From the NCBI GenBank assembly GCA_024681515.1, contig JAILAR010000143.1, positions 1-49,098 on the forward strand: a stretch of DNA of 49,098 nucleotides, given 5' to 3'. Position numbers and translations under genes: made by a program. Shown in pieces: positions 33,324-41,481 of this stretch. Source of the DNA: Eubacterium sp. Its GTDB lineage: Bacteria > Bacillota > Clostridia > Lachnospirales > Lachnospiraceae. A model generated the notes under the pieces. The model was given only the letters and a program-made list of their open reading frames with translations. It did not search any database and had not been told where the DNA came from. Each line of letters starts with the position of its first letter. Position 1 is the first letter of the stretch.

Positions 33324-34715
33324 CTACGATAACCTCTTCAAAACCTCCAGCCACATACGTCCGCTGTGGTAAGGGCAGGTCCATTCGTCGGCGATGCATT
33401 TGTCCGGGTTGGGGGTTCCGTCCGGTCTTAAATACCCGTACCAGCAGGAGCCTTCCCGCCTATCCACCATGTGAGCCGCCAGGAATTCCCAGATCTCCTT
33501 CGCCGCATCCAGATACTTCGCATCACCGCTCTTTTGATATCCGTTCAGGAAACCGACAATCGCCTCACACTGGATCCACCAGACGCGGGACTCATCATTG
33601 ACACCGTTTTCACATTCTGCCGGAAGAGCGTGTCCGATCTGCCCGGGGAGCATGTATCGCGTTGGTGCTGCTCCGCTCATGGCTGAGTGCGCTTTCGGCT
33701 GTGCTTCGGAAGGGCACTTATCCGACCCCTCCATGGCGGCCTTCGCATTCGACTCCGTCGTTACTCCGTTCGCTCTCGCATCCCCCATCAGCAGGTCCTC
33801 TTCCGTCGGCAGATATCCATCATACGCGCTGCGGTACACTTCCGCCGTCAGCGCCTCAGTGATCCAGCCGAGATCGAACTCCGTGCCCTGCAGCTCCATC
33901 ACCTCGATGGTCCGGTCGATGAGCCAGGCAGTTTCGATATCGTGTCCGTAGGAATAGAGATCGATCAGCGTGTTATACTCTCCGTCGAAGAAAACCTCCA
34001 TCCTGCGGCGTTCCGAATTATAGATCTCATCCCGGAAAATGTGCAGGATCTCGCAGATCCGGCTGCCCACTTCATTTCGGATCTCATATTGGAAAGCATC
34101 CTCCTCATCACGTGCCACACGGTACAACTCCGTGTAGGCTTCCATCACGTGAAGGAGGGTGTTCATGGTACGGGTCGCCATGACACCGTTTTCGGAGAGC
34201 TTATCATTTTCCATGGGGCCGAACTCCCGGGTATAAGCTTCCAGATAACCGTCCGTGTCCCTGCAGCGACTCTCGATCACCTGAAAAAAATTCCATGCCA
34301 GGGCCAGAGCCTCACTATCCCCTGAGGCTTCATAGTACGAAGCCAGACCATAGATCGCAAAGGCCTGATTGTAGGTATGCTTGAGCGTCTCCGCCGGTGC
34401 TCCGTCTGCCGTAACCGACCAGAAGACTCCGCCGTACTCTTTATCCAGGAAATGTTCCTGCAGTGCGTCATACGCGATCTTCGCAAAGTCCAGATATTCC
34501 TGCTTCCGAAAGGTCAGGTACAGATTCGCAAAGAACCAGAGGATCCGGCTGTTCAGGATGCATCCGCGGTCGGCGTCCTTATGAAGCACAAGTTCATTAT
34601 CCAAAACGCCGTAGAAACCGCCGCGCTCCGGATCCGCCAGCTTCTCCCAGAAGGGGATCACGTGGGATTCAAATTCGTCCTGCAGCTGCTGCAGGAATTG
34701 TTCGTTTGTAAGCAT
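33324..34715 (-). CDS. Cellobiose 2-epimerase (mannobiose epimerase) with in-frame insertion
   Basis: An AGE-family epimerase that interconverts reducing-end mannose and glucose in beta-1,4 disaccharides, turning mannobiose into mannosylglucose for the GH130 enzyme downstream. Family motifs: LKHTYNQAFAIYGL, YSYGHDIETAWL (catalytic His) and EWTCPYHSGRM (catalytic His). The protein is 463 residues against the usual 390-410. The excess is a Gly/Ala/Ser/Glu-rich stretch at about residues 309-370, between the YDGYLPTEED and DESRVWWIQCEAIVG blocks, where relatives have a short loop. The reading frame is kept, so the enzyme may still fold with a surface loop. Its AT-rich start region (ATG 34715) lacks an obvious ribosome binding site. 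Confidence 0.92.
   Translation of the reverse strand: MLTNEQFLQQLQDEFESHVIPFWEKLADPERGGFYGVLDNELVLHKDADRGCILNSRILWFFANLYLTFRKQEYLDFAKIAYDALQEHFLDKEYGGVFWSVTADGAPAETLKHTYNQAFAIYGLASYYEASGDSEALALAWNFFQVIESRCRDTDGYLEAYTREFGPMENDKLSENGVMATRTMNTLLHVMEAYTELYRVARDEEDAFQYEIRNEVGSRICEILHIFRDEIYNSERRRMEVFFDGEYNTLIDLYSYGHDIETAWLIDRTIEVMELQGTEFDLGWITEALTAEVYRSAYDGYLPTEEDLLMGDARANGVTTESNAKAAMEGSDKCPSEAQPKAHSAMSGAAPTRYMLPGQIGHALPAECENGVNDESRVWWIQCEAIVGFLNGYQKSGDAKYLDAAKEIWEFLAAHMVDRREGSCWYGYLRPDGTPNPDKCIADEWTCPYHSGRMWLEVLKRLS
33662..33790. repeat. Repeat-like insertion inside the epimerase gene
   Basis: About 130 bases coding for residues about 309-352 (GDARANGVTTESNAKAA... to HSAMSGAAPT) look unlike flanking conserved sequence and interrupt a loop of the AGE fold. 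They are rich in CCGTT/CTCGC/GGCGG words, and the short pieces GCTCATGGCTGA and CCATGGCGGCC suggest a palindromic repeat origin. I recall similar sequence as a dispersed element in Lachnospiraceae, but cannot verify that here. Confidence 0.5.
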
Positions 34716-34764
34716 ATATATTTTCCTTCGTATATTGTAAACATGGGGTGCGAGTACTACACAC

Positions 34765-36483
34765 TTATCTGGATACCAAGTCTTGTCTCAACCTCTCCAG
34801 CCGCTCTTCAGACGCTTCCAGAGAATTTTCCTTCACGCCGTAGTAGAACTTGATCTTCGGCTCGGTTCCGGAGGGCCGGACGCAGCACCATGCGTAGTCT
34901 TCCATTTCAAAATAAAGAACGTTGGACTTCGGAAGGTCTACCGGCGTCTCCTCTCCGGTGATCAGATCCTTCCGGATGCCGGACTGATAATCCCGGACTG
35001 CAAGCACCTTCAGACCCGCGAAGCTTTCCGGTGGCTTCTCCCGAAAATCCTTCATCTTTGCCCGGATCTCGGCCGCGCCGTCCTTGCCCTTGCACTCGAT
35101 AAAGTCCAGTCCTTCCTTGAAGTAACCGTACTTCTCATACAGCTGCAGCATGGCATCCCACAGGGTCATGCCCTTCTTCTTATAGTAGGCCGCAACCTCG
35201 CAGAGGATCATAACGGAACCGATGGCGTCCTTGTCCCGACAGTAGGTTCCTGCCAGGTTGCCGAAGCTCTCTTCAAGACCGAAGACGTAATCGTAGGTTC
35301 CCTGCTCCTCAAAGAATTTGATCTGTTCACCGATATATTTGAAACCGGTGAGCACCTCGATCAGTGCCACGCCGTACTCCTTTGCCACCACCTTCGCCAT
35401 ATCCGTGGTAACGATGGTCTCGCAGAGGGCCGGATTTGCAGGCATGGTCCCGGTCTCCCGCCGCTCGCGGAGGATATAATCCGCCATCAGGATACCGGAC
35501 ATATTTCCGTTGAAGACGATGAGCTTGCCGGTCTTTGCATCCTTACAGCAGACTCCCAGGCGATCCGCATCCGGATCCGTGGTTAAAATGATATCGGCAT
35601 TCACCTTTTCAGCCAGCGCCAACACCCGCTCCCAGGCATCCGGGTTCTCCGGGTTCGGCTTCGGAACCGTTGGGAAATTTCCGTCCGGGATCCGCTGATC
35701 CGGTTCGACGAACACCTTGGTAAAGCCCAGCTCCCGCAGCACCCGGCGAACCGGGATATTTCCGGTGCCGTGCAGAGGCGAGTATGCTACCACGAAATCC
35801 TCCGCCACCTCCGGAATGATCTCCGGATGGATGCTCTGTGCCTTCACCGCAGCGATGTAACGGTCGTCCAGATCGCTGCCGATCATCCGGAAGAGTCCGG
35901 CGATCCGCGCCTCATCCTCCTCCATGGTCTTCACGTCGGTGATGTCCGTCAGGGCCTCCACCTCCGCCATGATGCCTTTATCGTGGGGCGGCGTGATCTG
36001 TCCGCCGTCCTCCCAGTATACCTTGTAACCGTTATATTCCCGTGGGTTGTGGCTTGCCGTGATCATGACACCGGCAATGCAGCCCAGGTCCCGCACACCG
36101 AAGGAAAGCTCCGGTGTGGGCCGGAGGGATTCGGTAAGGTACGTTTTGATCCCGTTTGCATTCAGTACCAGAGCGGCCGCCCGGGCAAATTCCGGAGAGA
36201 ACAGGCGGTTGTCATGAGTTAACATAACTCCTTTTTCCTGTCCGCCCATCTTCCTGATATAATTTGCCAGACCCTGGGTCGCATGGCGTACCGTATAAAT
36301 ATTGATCCGGTTGGTTCCGGCACCGATCTCTCCCCGGAGACCTCCCGTTCCGAATTCCAGCGAACGCCAGAACCGGTCCTCGATGGCCTTCTCGTCCCCT
36401 TCGATCGCCTTTAACTCTGCACGTGTCGCATCATCAAAATACGGGTCAGTGCACCATTTCTCATATTCTTCTCTATATCCCAT
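34765..36483 (-). CDS. Phosphomannomutase/phosphoglucomutase
   Basis: Interconverts hexose-1- and hexose-6-phosphates, here mainly mannose-1-phosphate to mannose-6-phosphate. The protein is 572 residues, a PgcA-type alpha-D-phosphohexomutase. The phosphoserine loop is ITASHNP (Ser144), the metal loop TTDPDADRLG (Asp303, Asp305, Asp307), the sugar-binding loop GLEESFG, and the phosphate-binding loop RPSGTEPKIKFY. AAGGAGCC precedes ATG 36483. It is the first gene after a strong promoter at 36548-36576 and probably opens the mannan operon. Related PgcA enzymes also act on glucose, so a wider role in glucose-phosphate metabolism is possible. Confidence 0.95.
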   Translation of the reverse strand: MGYREEYEKWCTDPYFDDATRAELKAIEGDEKAIEDRFWRSLEFGTGGLRGEIGAGTNRINIYTVRHATQGLANYIRKMGGQEKGVMLTHDNRLFSPEFARAAALVLNANGIKTYLTESLRPTPELSFGVRDLGCIAGVMITASHNPREYNGYKVYWEDGGQITPPHDKGIMAEVEALTDITDVKTMEEDEARIAGLFRMIGSDLDDRYIAAVKAQSIHPEIIPEVAEDFVVAYSPLHGTGNIPVRRVLRELGFTKVFVEPDQRIPDGNFPTVPKPNPENPDAWERVLALAEKVNADIILTTDPDADRLGVCCKDAKTGKLIVFNGNMSGILMADYILRERRETGTMPANPALCETIVTTDMAKVVAKEYGVALIEVLTGFKYIGEQIKFFEEQGTYDYVFGLEESFGNLAGTYCRDKDAIGSVMILCEVAAYYKKKGMTLWDAMLQLYEKYGYFKEGLDFIECKGKDGAAEIRAKMKDFREKPPESFAGLKVLAVRDYQSGIRKDLITGEETPVDLPKSNVLYFEMEDYAWCCVRPSGTEPKIKFYYGVKENSLEASEERLERLRQDLVSR

Positions 36484-36547
36484 GCCAGGCTCCTTATTAT
36501 TTCAAGCTTTATACATTTTAGGTAAATTTAAGTAAATTCTAATTTGA

Positions 36548-36576
36548 ATTTTAGCCTTTTTGAGTTAATGTGTCAA
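36548..36576 (-). promoter_or_regulatory. Sigma-A-type promoter for the mutase-led operon
   Basis: On the minus strand TTGACA (36571-36576) and TAAAAT (36548-36553) are separated by exactly 17 bases. The start codon lies 65 bases downstream of the -10. The leader contains a repeated GTAAATT (36522-36537) including GTAAATTTAAGT, a possible regulator site. This is the strongest promoter match I found. Confidence 0.85.
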
Positions 36577-36663
36577 CCTGAACTTTCCTAAAATCCAGGT
36601 AAATACGCCTTTTTTCATTTTCTCCTGTACAAAAAAACCGGAGTGGTTAATTTTCCCATCCTG

Positions 36664-36672
36664 TGCTATACT
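36664..36672 (+). promoter_or_regulatory. Extended -10 promoter, likely giving a leaderless transcript
   Basis: TGCTATACT is a good extended -10 (TG-N-TATACT). Transcription should start about 36679-36681, at the ATG of the downstream gene, and no ribosome binding site is present. The -35 (TGGTTA, 17 bases upstream) is poor, as usual for extended -10 promoters. Confidence 0.65.
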
Positions 36673-36680
36673 CTCGTATT

Positions 36681-37589
36681 ATGGAAAAACAAGTATTTAC
36701 AACAACCATACCGTTTACGCCGGAGGAGATCACTGCTCCTCTGTCAGAGGCTGAGCAGGAATACGTCCGCACCGTGGAGCAGGGGCTGATGAAGCGGTTC
36801 CGCAAGGAAACCTGGACCCGTTTCACGAAGGCCATCAACACCTATGAGATGATCAAGGACGGAGACCGGATCGCGGTCTGCATCTCCGGCGGCAAGGATT
36901 CCATGCTGATGGCGAAGCTCTTCCAGGAGCTGTACCGCCACGGCAAACGGAATTTTGAAGTGGAATATCTGGTGATGGATCCGGGCTATAATGAGCGAAA
37001 TTACCGGCTCATTCTGGAAAATGCACGCAAGCTGGGCATCCCCATCCGTGTCTTTCGTTCGGAGATCTTCAACTCCGTAGCGGGCGTGGGGGCGAATCCC
37101 TGCTATCTTTGTGCGCGCATGCGCCGGGGATATCTGTACAGCAACGCAAAATCACTGGGCTGCAACAAGATCGCGCTGGGCCACCACTACGATGATGTGA
37201 TCGAAACCATCCTCATGGGCATGCTGTGGGGTGGGCAGATCCAGACCATGATGCCAAAGCTGCACAGCACGAATTTCGAAGGCATGGAGCTGATCCGGCC
37301 GCTGTATCTGATCCGCGAAGAAGCGATCAAAAAGTGGAGAGACGCAAACGGTCTCACCTTCCTGCGCTGTGCCTGCCGTTTTACGGAAAGCATCAACACG
37401 GAAAGTGAGACCGATACCGGATCCAAACGCCAGGACATAAAGCAGCTGATCGCACGTCTGGCCAAAGAGGATCCCATTATTGAAAAAAACATCTTCAGCA
37501 GCGTGGAAAACGTGAATCTCGCCACCGTGATCGCATACAAGAAAGACGGTGTGCGGCATCATTTCCTGGATGAATATGATCGAGACTGA
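36681..37589 (+). CDS. TtcA-like PP-loop tRNA thiolation protein
   Basis: A 302-residue adenylating enzyme of the TtcA/TilS superfamily, acting on tRNA in the cytoplasm, probably a sulfur transfer. The PP-loop ISGGKDS is at 68-74, and a CYLCARMRRG block contains the CxxC that in TtcA binds an iron-sulfur cluster; a further Cys-Ala-Cys lies near residue 230. I start at ATG 36681 (MEKQVFTTT) because a GTG at 36663 falls inside the predicted -10. The gene is the only clear plus-strand gene, divergent from the mutase and convergent with the cassette ending at 37615. The exact tRNA base modified cannot be told. Confidence 0.85.
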   Translation: MEKQVFTTTIPFTPEEITAPLSEAEQEYVRTVEQGLMKRFRKETWTRFTKAINTYEMIKDGDRIAVCISGGKDSMLMAKLFQELYRHGKRNFEVEYLVMDPGYNERNYRLILENARKLGIPIRVFRSEIFNSVAGVGANPCYLCARMRRGYLYSNAKSLGCNKIALGHHYDDVIETILMGMLWGGQIQTMMPKLHSTNFEGMELIRPLYLIREEAIKKWRDANGLTFLRCACRFTESINTESETDTGSKRQDIKQLIARLAKEDPIIEKNIFSSVENVNLATVIAYKKDGVRHHFLDEYDRD

Positions 37590-37614
37590 TAACAGGATGA
37601 AACGCATTTAATCG

Positions 37615-39141
37615 TCATGACTTTTTGTTGCGCGGTCTGCCTGGATTCTCCGGCAGGCTCTGCCCAAATACTTCTCTGGCTTTCGAAACCTTTTGTTGTT
37701 TTTCCACACTCTTCCGGTAAGCTTCCAAGCCTTTTTTCGCGTCTTCCATCTTTTTCCGGTCTTTTTCGTCCATTGTTTGTACACCCCAACTGAAATAACT
37801 TCTGAAGGAATCAGGAATTTCAGACATGGTCTTCAGAATTTCAAGCAGGATTTCGGCCAGGATCTCCGGTTTTTCAGCCAGGATCTCCAATTCTTCACCC
37901 ATGATATCCAGAGTTTCAGCTATGAGTTTCAGGGTTTCAGCCTTGAACTCCGGGGTTTCAGCCATGAGCTCCGGGGTTTCAGCCATGAGCTCCGGGGTTT
38001 CAGTCATAAGCTTCAGGATTTCAGCCATGAGCTCCGTTTTTTCAGCCATGGTCTTCGTTTTTTCAGCCATGGTCTTCTGTTTTTCATCTATGCTCCAGGT
38101 ATTGAAGTTCGTGAATTCTTCGAAACGGCCTGGGTCAATGGCCTCCCTGTCCAGCGCATCCAACGCTTCTCCGACGGATGTGAATTCCTCAATATTATAG
38201 GAAATATCAAATTGCGATATCCCGTACTCCAAACGAAACCTCAAATCGAAAGAGGCAAGCTTGCAAATCCTGCAATAGCCTTCCGAAGAATCCTTATTAT
38301 CCAGACGGTCATTTCCGATCAGATAGACCCCCGATCCGGTATCCGGATAGATCCGAAGGGGCACAAACAAGGCAGCTGCTTCCTTTTTCCATCGCACGGT
38401 TTCAAACAGACGCTCGCAGTCTTCCCGGGAAGGACCACCGATCGATTGTCCCACGCTGCCGGATTCCTCTGTCTTCCCAATCATCGCTCCCTTTTGTTGC
38501 GCCTTGCATAACTGAAACTCCGACAGCAGCCGAACATCATCCACATATCCCTGTCCTGCGGATTGCTTCCCATCCTCATACAACCGCAGCTTTCTACGGA
38601 GTGGGTTCAGGAAATCGGAAACCATGTCTCCAAGCAGTTTCTCTTCCCAATGTTCCTGAAACGCAAGGCGTGCCTCCTCCGTACAGTCAGACGGCATGGA
38701 ACCGGTCAGTTCCCGGAGTTTTTGGAAATACTCCTCTTTGGAAAGTTTTCCCTCTTCATACCTCAGGATAAGCGCTCGAAGGCGTACGTATTCTGTAGCT
38801 CGTTCCTGTCCGGAGTCTTCACCGTCACCCTTTTCAGCCAGCAGCCTTGCCCTTTCTTCTCCGATCTTTTTTTCAAATTGCCAGGCAAAGCTGTGTACAT
38901 TTCGCACACCGTGTCCGGGAAAAGCGTTTTTTTTCAGTTCTTTCAGCTTCTCCTGATATTCTTTAATCTGATCCTGTATGTTTTTATAATTCAGCTTCCC
39001 TCGAGACTGCTCCAGCCGCCTTTTTCCGTTCTCCAGTTTCTGTTCCAGTTCGGCCTTCATACGCAGCGCATCATCCGTCGGAGGAGGCGCGTAATCCGCA
39101 AGGATCTCTCGGTAGAGATCCATTTGATTTCCGATATTCAT
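37615..39141 (-). CDS. Unassigned protein with a 7-residue repeat tract
   Basis: A 508-residue soluble protein that I do not recognise. Residues about 15-110 form a charged helical region, probably coiled coil (AELEQKLENGKRRLEQSRGKL). A mixed region follows to about 345, with a four-Cys-free core and GVYLIGNDRLDN. Residues about 352-441 consist of heptads such as MAETPEL and MAEKTKT repeated about a dozen times, and the C-terminus is Lys-rich. The ATG overlaps the stop of the previous gene (ATGA), with AGGAGG upstream, so the two are translated together. It is the last gene of the ClpP-TraG cassette. A structural or partner-binding role is a guess. Confidence 0.7.
   Translation of the reverse strand: MNIGNQMDLYREILADYAPPPTDDALRMKAELEQKLENGKRRLEQSRGKLNYKNIQDQIKEYQEKLKELKKNAFPGHGVRNVHSFAWQFEKKIGEERARLLAEKGDGEDSGQERATEYVRLRALILRYEEGKLSKEEYFQKLRELTGSMPSDCTEEARLAFQEHWEEKLLGDMVSDFLNPLRRKLRLYEDGKQSAGQGYVDDVRLLSEFQLCKAQQKGAMIGKTEESGSVGQSIGGPSREDCERLFETVRWKKEAAALFVPLRIYPDTGSGVYLIGNDRLDNKDSSEGYCRICKLASFDLRFRLEYGISQFDISYNIEEFTSVGEALDALDREAIDPGRFEEFTNFNTWSIDEKQKTMAEKTKTMAEKTELMAEILKLMTETPELMAETPELMAETPEFKAETLKLIAETLDIMGEELEILAEKPEILAEILLEILKTMSEIPDSFRSYFSWGVQTMDEKDRKKMEDAKKGLEAYRKSVEKQQKVSKAREVFGQSLPENPGRPRNKKS
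37890..38090. repeat. 21-base coding repeats (heptad-encoding)
   Basis: The unit GGGGTTTCAGCCATGAGCTCC recurs with variations in tandem, in frame, giving heptads like MAETPEL. Several units are identical, so recent expansion is likely and copy number may vary between strains without breaking the frame. Confidence 0.85.
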
Positions 39142-40328
39142 GACAGCCTCCTAGCACGCATCAACTCTTTTTTGAGATGTGTCGTCGCATTTTGCAGTCT
39201 GGCCGAAACAAGGCCATAGGAATCTCCAAGCGCATACGGTGATTCTCCGGTATTAAAAAGCCAGGCATCCAGGAGCATTTCGACTTCCTTTGCCGCATTT
39301 TTCACATGCTGTAGAAGCTCCGGTTTCACCATCAGTTCACGGAATTCGAGATAGAGAGCGCAAAAACCCTCTGCATCCGGAAGCGTACCGAGCCAGCTTT
39401 GATAAAACCTTTCCGCTTCTTCGTTCTCTTCACGGATCCTTTCCGCCGTTTCCCTTTCCATCTGATCATACTCTTCCTGTGTCATCGGAGGGATCGGATC
39501 CGTGTCTTCCTCCTCCGGCATCGCAAGCTGATCGAGATATTCCTCATACGCCTGCTCTTCCTCCGTCATGACATGTACCTTCATAGGGACATCCATCCCA
39601 CCGATCTTTACCATGACCTCTTTCATTTCAAGGGCCGAAGAATCCGAAGCCTTTGTCTCTGCTGACGCTTCCGATCCGGAATTCACGGTCTCCGTCGATT
39701 CTTCTCCCTCGGCCTCTTCTTTCTCCGGAGAAGCCTCCCAGAGACCCCACGTATTATTCGGATCCCATTCCTCCGGGCTTAATGTATACGTCTCAGTGAT
39801 CGCCTTTTTCGAGATCCAGCTGAAAACATAGTTGAGAAAATCCGTCCAGGTCGGATTTTCATTATAGTAGTATTCGGCGTAATACGCCTCGGCATGGTAC
39901 ATTTCCGCCTTATCTTTGAAAAACTCGAGGTTCTTTACGTTCTTCAAAATGTCGGAATACTTCTCCGATTTATTTACAATGATATTCGTGCAATAGGAAT
40001 AGGAGTCCTGGAACGACTCTGCTCCGGGCCCGAGGATCGCAAGATAGAGGATATGATGAAAAAGCTTTCTTGCCTCTCCCTCAACCGGCTGCAGATTTTC
40101 ACCGTGCATGGAACTCCAGGTCTTCTGATATTCGTTATAGTTGTCGATCATGGCGTCGATCAGCGTTTCAACCTTCTCGGGGTCGCGTTTTCCTTCCTCG
40201 TCCGTGATCCGCGGAAGAAAGCTTTCCTCTCTCCCGCTCACGGCTTCTCGGATCTTATCCAACTCCGTTTCCAGCTGGTTTCTACGATAATTCAATGTAT
40301 AAAAGTCGGTTCTTTTGTCTGTTTTCAT
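39138..40328 (-). CDS. Unassigned acidic helical protein in the ClpP-TraG cassette
   Basis: A 396-residue protein of unknown family. The N-terminal part (about 1-190) is helical, with Tyr/Phe-rich segments such as AEAYYAEYYYNENPTWTDFL. A low-complexity Glu/Ser/Thr stretch follows at about 205-240. The C-terminal half has YDQMERETAERIREENEEAE, probably coiled coil, and ends Arg-rich. I start at ATG 40328 (MKTDKRTDFY) after AAAGGAGCG; the open frame upstream to 40442 runs through a hairpin. The stop codon overlaps the next gene's ATG. No transmembrane segment or catalytic motif is visible. Confidence 0.7.
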   Translation of the reverse strand: MKTDKRTDFYTLNYRRNQLETELDKIREAVSGREESFLPRITDEEGKRDPEKVETLIDAMIDNYNEYQKTWSSMHGENLQPVEGEARKLFHHILYLAILGPGAESFQDSYSYCTNIIVNKSEKYSDILKNVKNLEFFKDKAEMYHAEAYYAEYYYNENPTWTDFLNYVFSWISKKAITETYTLSPEEWDPNNTWGLWEASPEKEEAEGEESTETVNSGSEASAETKASDSSALEMKEVMVKIGGMDVPMKVHVMTEEEQAYEEYLDQLAMPEEEDTDPIPPMTQEEYDQMERETAERIREENEEAERFYQSWLGTLPDAEGFCALYLEFRELMVKPELLQHVKNAAKEVEMLLDAWLFNTGESPYALGDSYGLVSARLQNATTHLKKELMRARRLS

Positions 40329-40367
40329 TTTTATTAAACGCTCCTTTCGCGTATGGTTTTCATGTCG

Positions 40368-40408
40368 TGATGCCGGGAGAGCAAAAAGCATGTTGCCCTC
40401 CGGCATCA
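40368..40408. repeat. GCCGG hairpin in the cassette, copy 1
   Basis: TGATGCCGG (40368-40376) pairs with CCGGCATCA (40400-40408), with AGAGCAAAAAGCATGTTGCCCT between. A very similar hairpin lies at 41403-41437 in the next intergenic space upstream. No T tract follows. Confidence 0.7.
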
Positions 40409-40463
40409 ATGTCAGTGTAACAAAATTCCCATATTTCTGCAATTGCTCTCGGATGACCGCACG

Positions 40464-41366
40464 TTACTTCCCCTGCCGCATCCGGACCATGCTCGGCCCC
40501 ATGAACATCAGGAACCAGACCCAGTAAGCGGCCAGCAGTCCTTCTTCGTCCTCCGGCGGCCAGTAGGTACCCTGGATATTCTTCCGCTGGAAGGGACGCT
40601 CCGGAGCTTCCTCCCACATGGCACAGCTTTCCATTTCGGAATAGCCTACGTTCTCCTTCACATCCGATAGGCAGACCAGAGCCTGCGTTGCCTGGGAGAG
40701 CACTTCCCCGACAGTCACGGTCGTCCCCCATTCCGTCTCCCAAAGGTCCACATCCCTTGCAAAGAAATGTTCATAGAGTGCATTCATGCGCGGTTCAAAT
40801 CCGGCCAGATATTCCATATAATCACGGACAGACAGTCGGAGGAACGGGATCACACATTTTCTGTGGAGTTCATCCAGCTCCGCCTCCATGCGTTCCAACC
40901 GCTTTTTCCTGTCACATTCTTCCTGAGACTGCGGGTTGGCCGAGGCGCCTTCCTCCTTTGCAGCCTGAGCCTCCGGCTGCTCCTCCGCAGACTCCTCTGA
41001 CGCTGCAGCCTGCTCCTGCTGTGCCTTCACGTCGGAAGGTCTCCGCTCCTCATATCTTCTGCCGGATGCCGGATCCAAATATCCCATGGCCCCAAGGAAG
41101 ATAAGCAGATCCGTGCTGATTCCCTCCGTCTCCGGGTGCACCGGCATGGTTCCCAGCAGAAAATGAACATAATCCATCATGTAGTTTTTCCTCACACAGT
41201 GCTTCAGCAGATCCGGAAGAAATTCCTTCCGCATTTTCCCATAAAACACCGCACCCACAGGTACTTTCGTAAACTCCAGCACTGTCCTCTCCACGCCCGC
41301 CAGGCTCAGAGCACGGCCGGTCTTCACTACTTTCAGAACGTCGTCCAAAGATCTTCTTTTTTCCAA
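40464..41366 (-). CDS. Unassigned protein with acidic linker in the ClpP-TraG cassette
   Basis: A 300-residue protein I cannot assign. Residues about 1-105 form a compact helical domain (LLKHCVRKNYMMDYVHFLLG). A Glu/Gln/Ala/Ser linker lies at about 115-148. A second helical domain with several Trp residues (ECDRKKRLERMEAELDEL to WEEAPERPF) fills the rest, ending in a hydrophobic stretch AAYWVWFLMFMGPSM that might be a membrane-associated helix. The start is TTG 41366 with CGGAGG eight bases upstream. It lies between the ATPase gene and the 396-residue protein gene. Intergenic hairpins flank it on both sides. Confidence 0.7.
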   Translation of the reverse strand: MEKRRSLDDVLKVVKTGRALSLAGVERTVLEFTKVPVGAVFYGKMRKEFLPDLLKHCVRKNYMMDYVHFLLGTMPVHPETEGISTDLLIFLGAMGYLDPASGRRYEERRPSDVKAQQEQAAASEESAEEQPEAQAAKEEGASANPQSQEECDRKKRLERMEAELDELHRKCVIPFLRLSVRDYMEYLAGFEPRMNALYEHFFARDVDLWETEWGTTVTVGEVLSQATQALVCLSDVKENVGYSEMESCAMWEEAPERPFQRKNIQGTYWPPEDEEGLLAAYWVWFLMFMGPSMVRMRQGK

Positions 41367-41402
41367 TGTCGTATCCTCCGTTTAATATGTTGATAGGGTC
41401 AA

Positions 41403-41437
41403 CGCCGGGGAAGGCAAAATCCCCTTTGTCCCCGGCA
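41403..41437. repeat. GCCGG hairpin in the cassette, copy 2
   Basis: GCCGGGGA (41403-41410) and CCCCGGC (41430-41436) form the stem, with a second GGGG/CCCC option inside (GGCAAAATCCCC). It resembles the hairpin at 40368-40408 in position and sequence, in front of the next gene of the cassette. Confidence 0.65.
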
Positions 41438-41481
41438 TTCGAATCGTCTCCGGTGTCGATCAACCACCCCACTAAAGAAGC

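Noticed and set aside
36522-36540. LacI operator in the mutase leader
   Set aside because: The GTAAATT repeats are direct, not a palindrome with a central CG, so assignment to the LacI protein is not supported.
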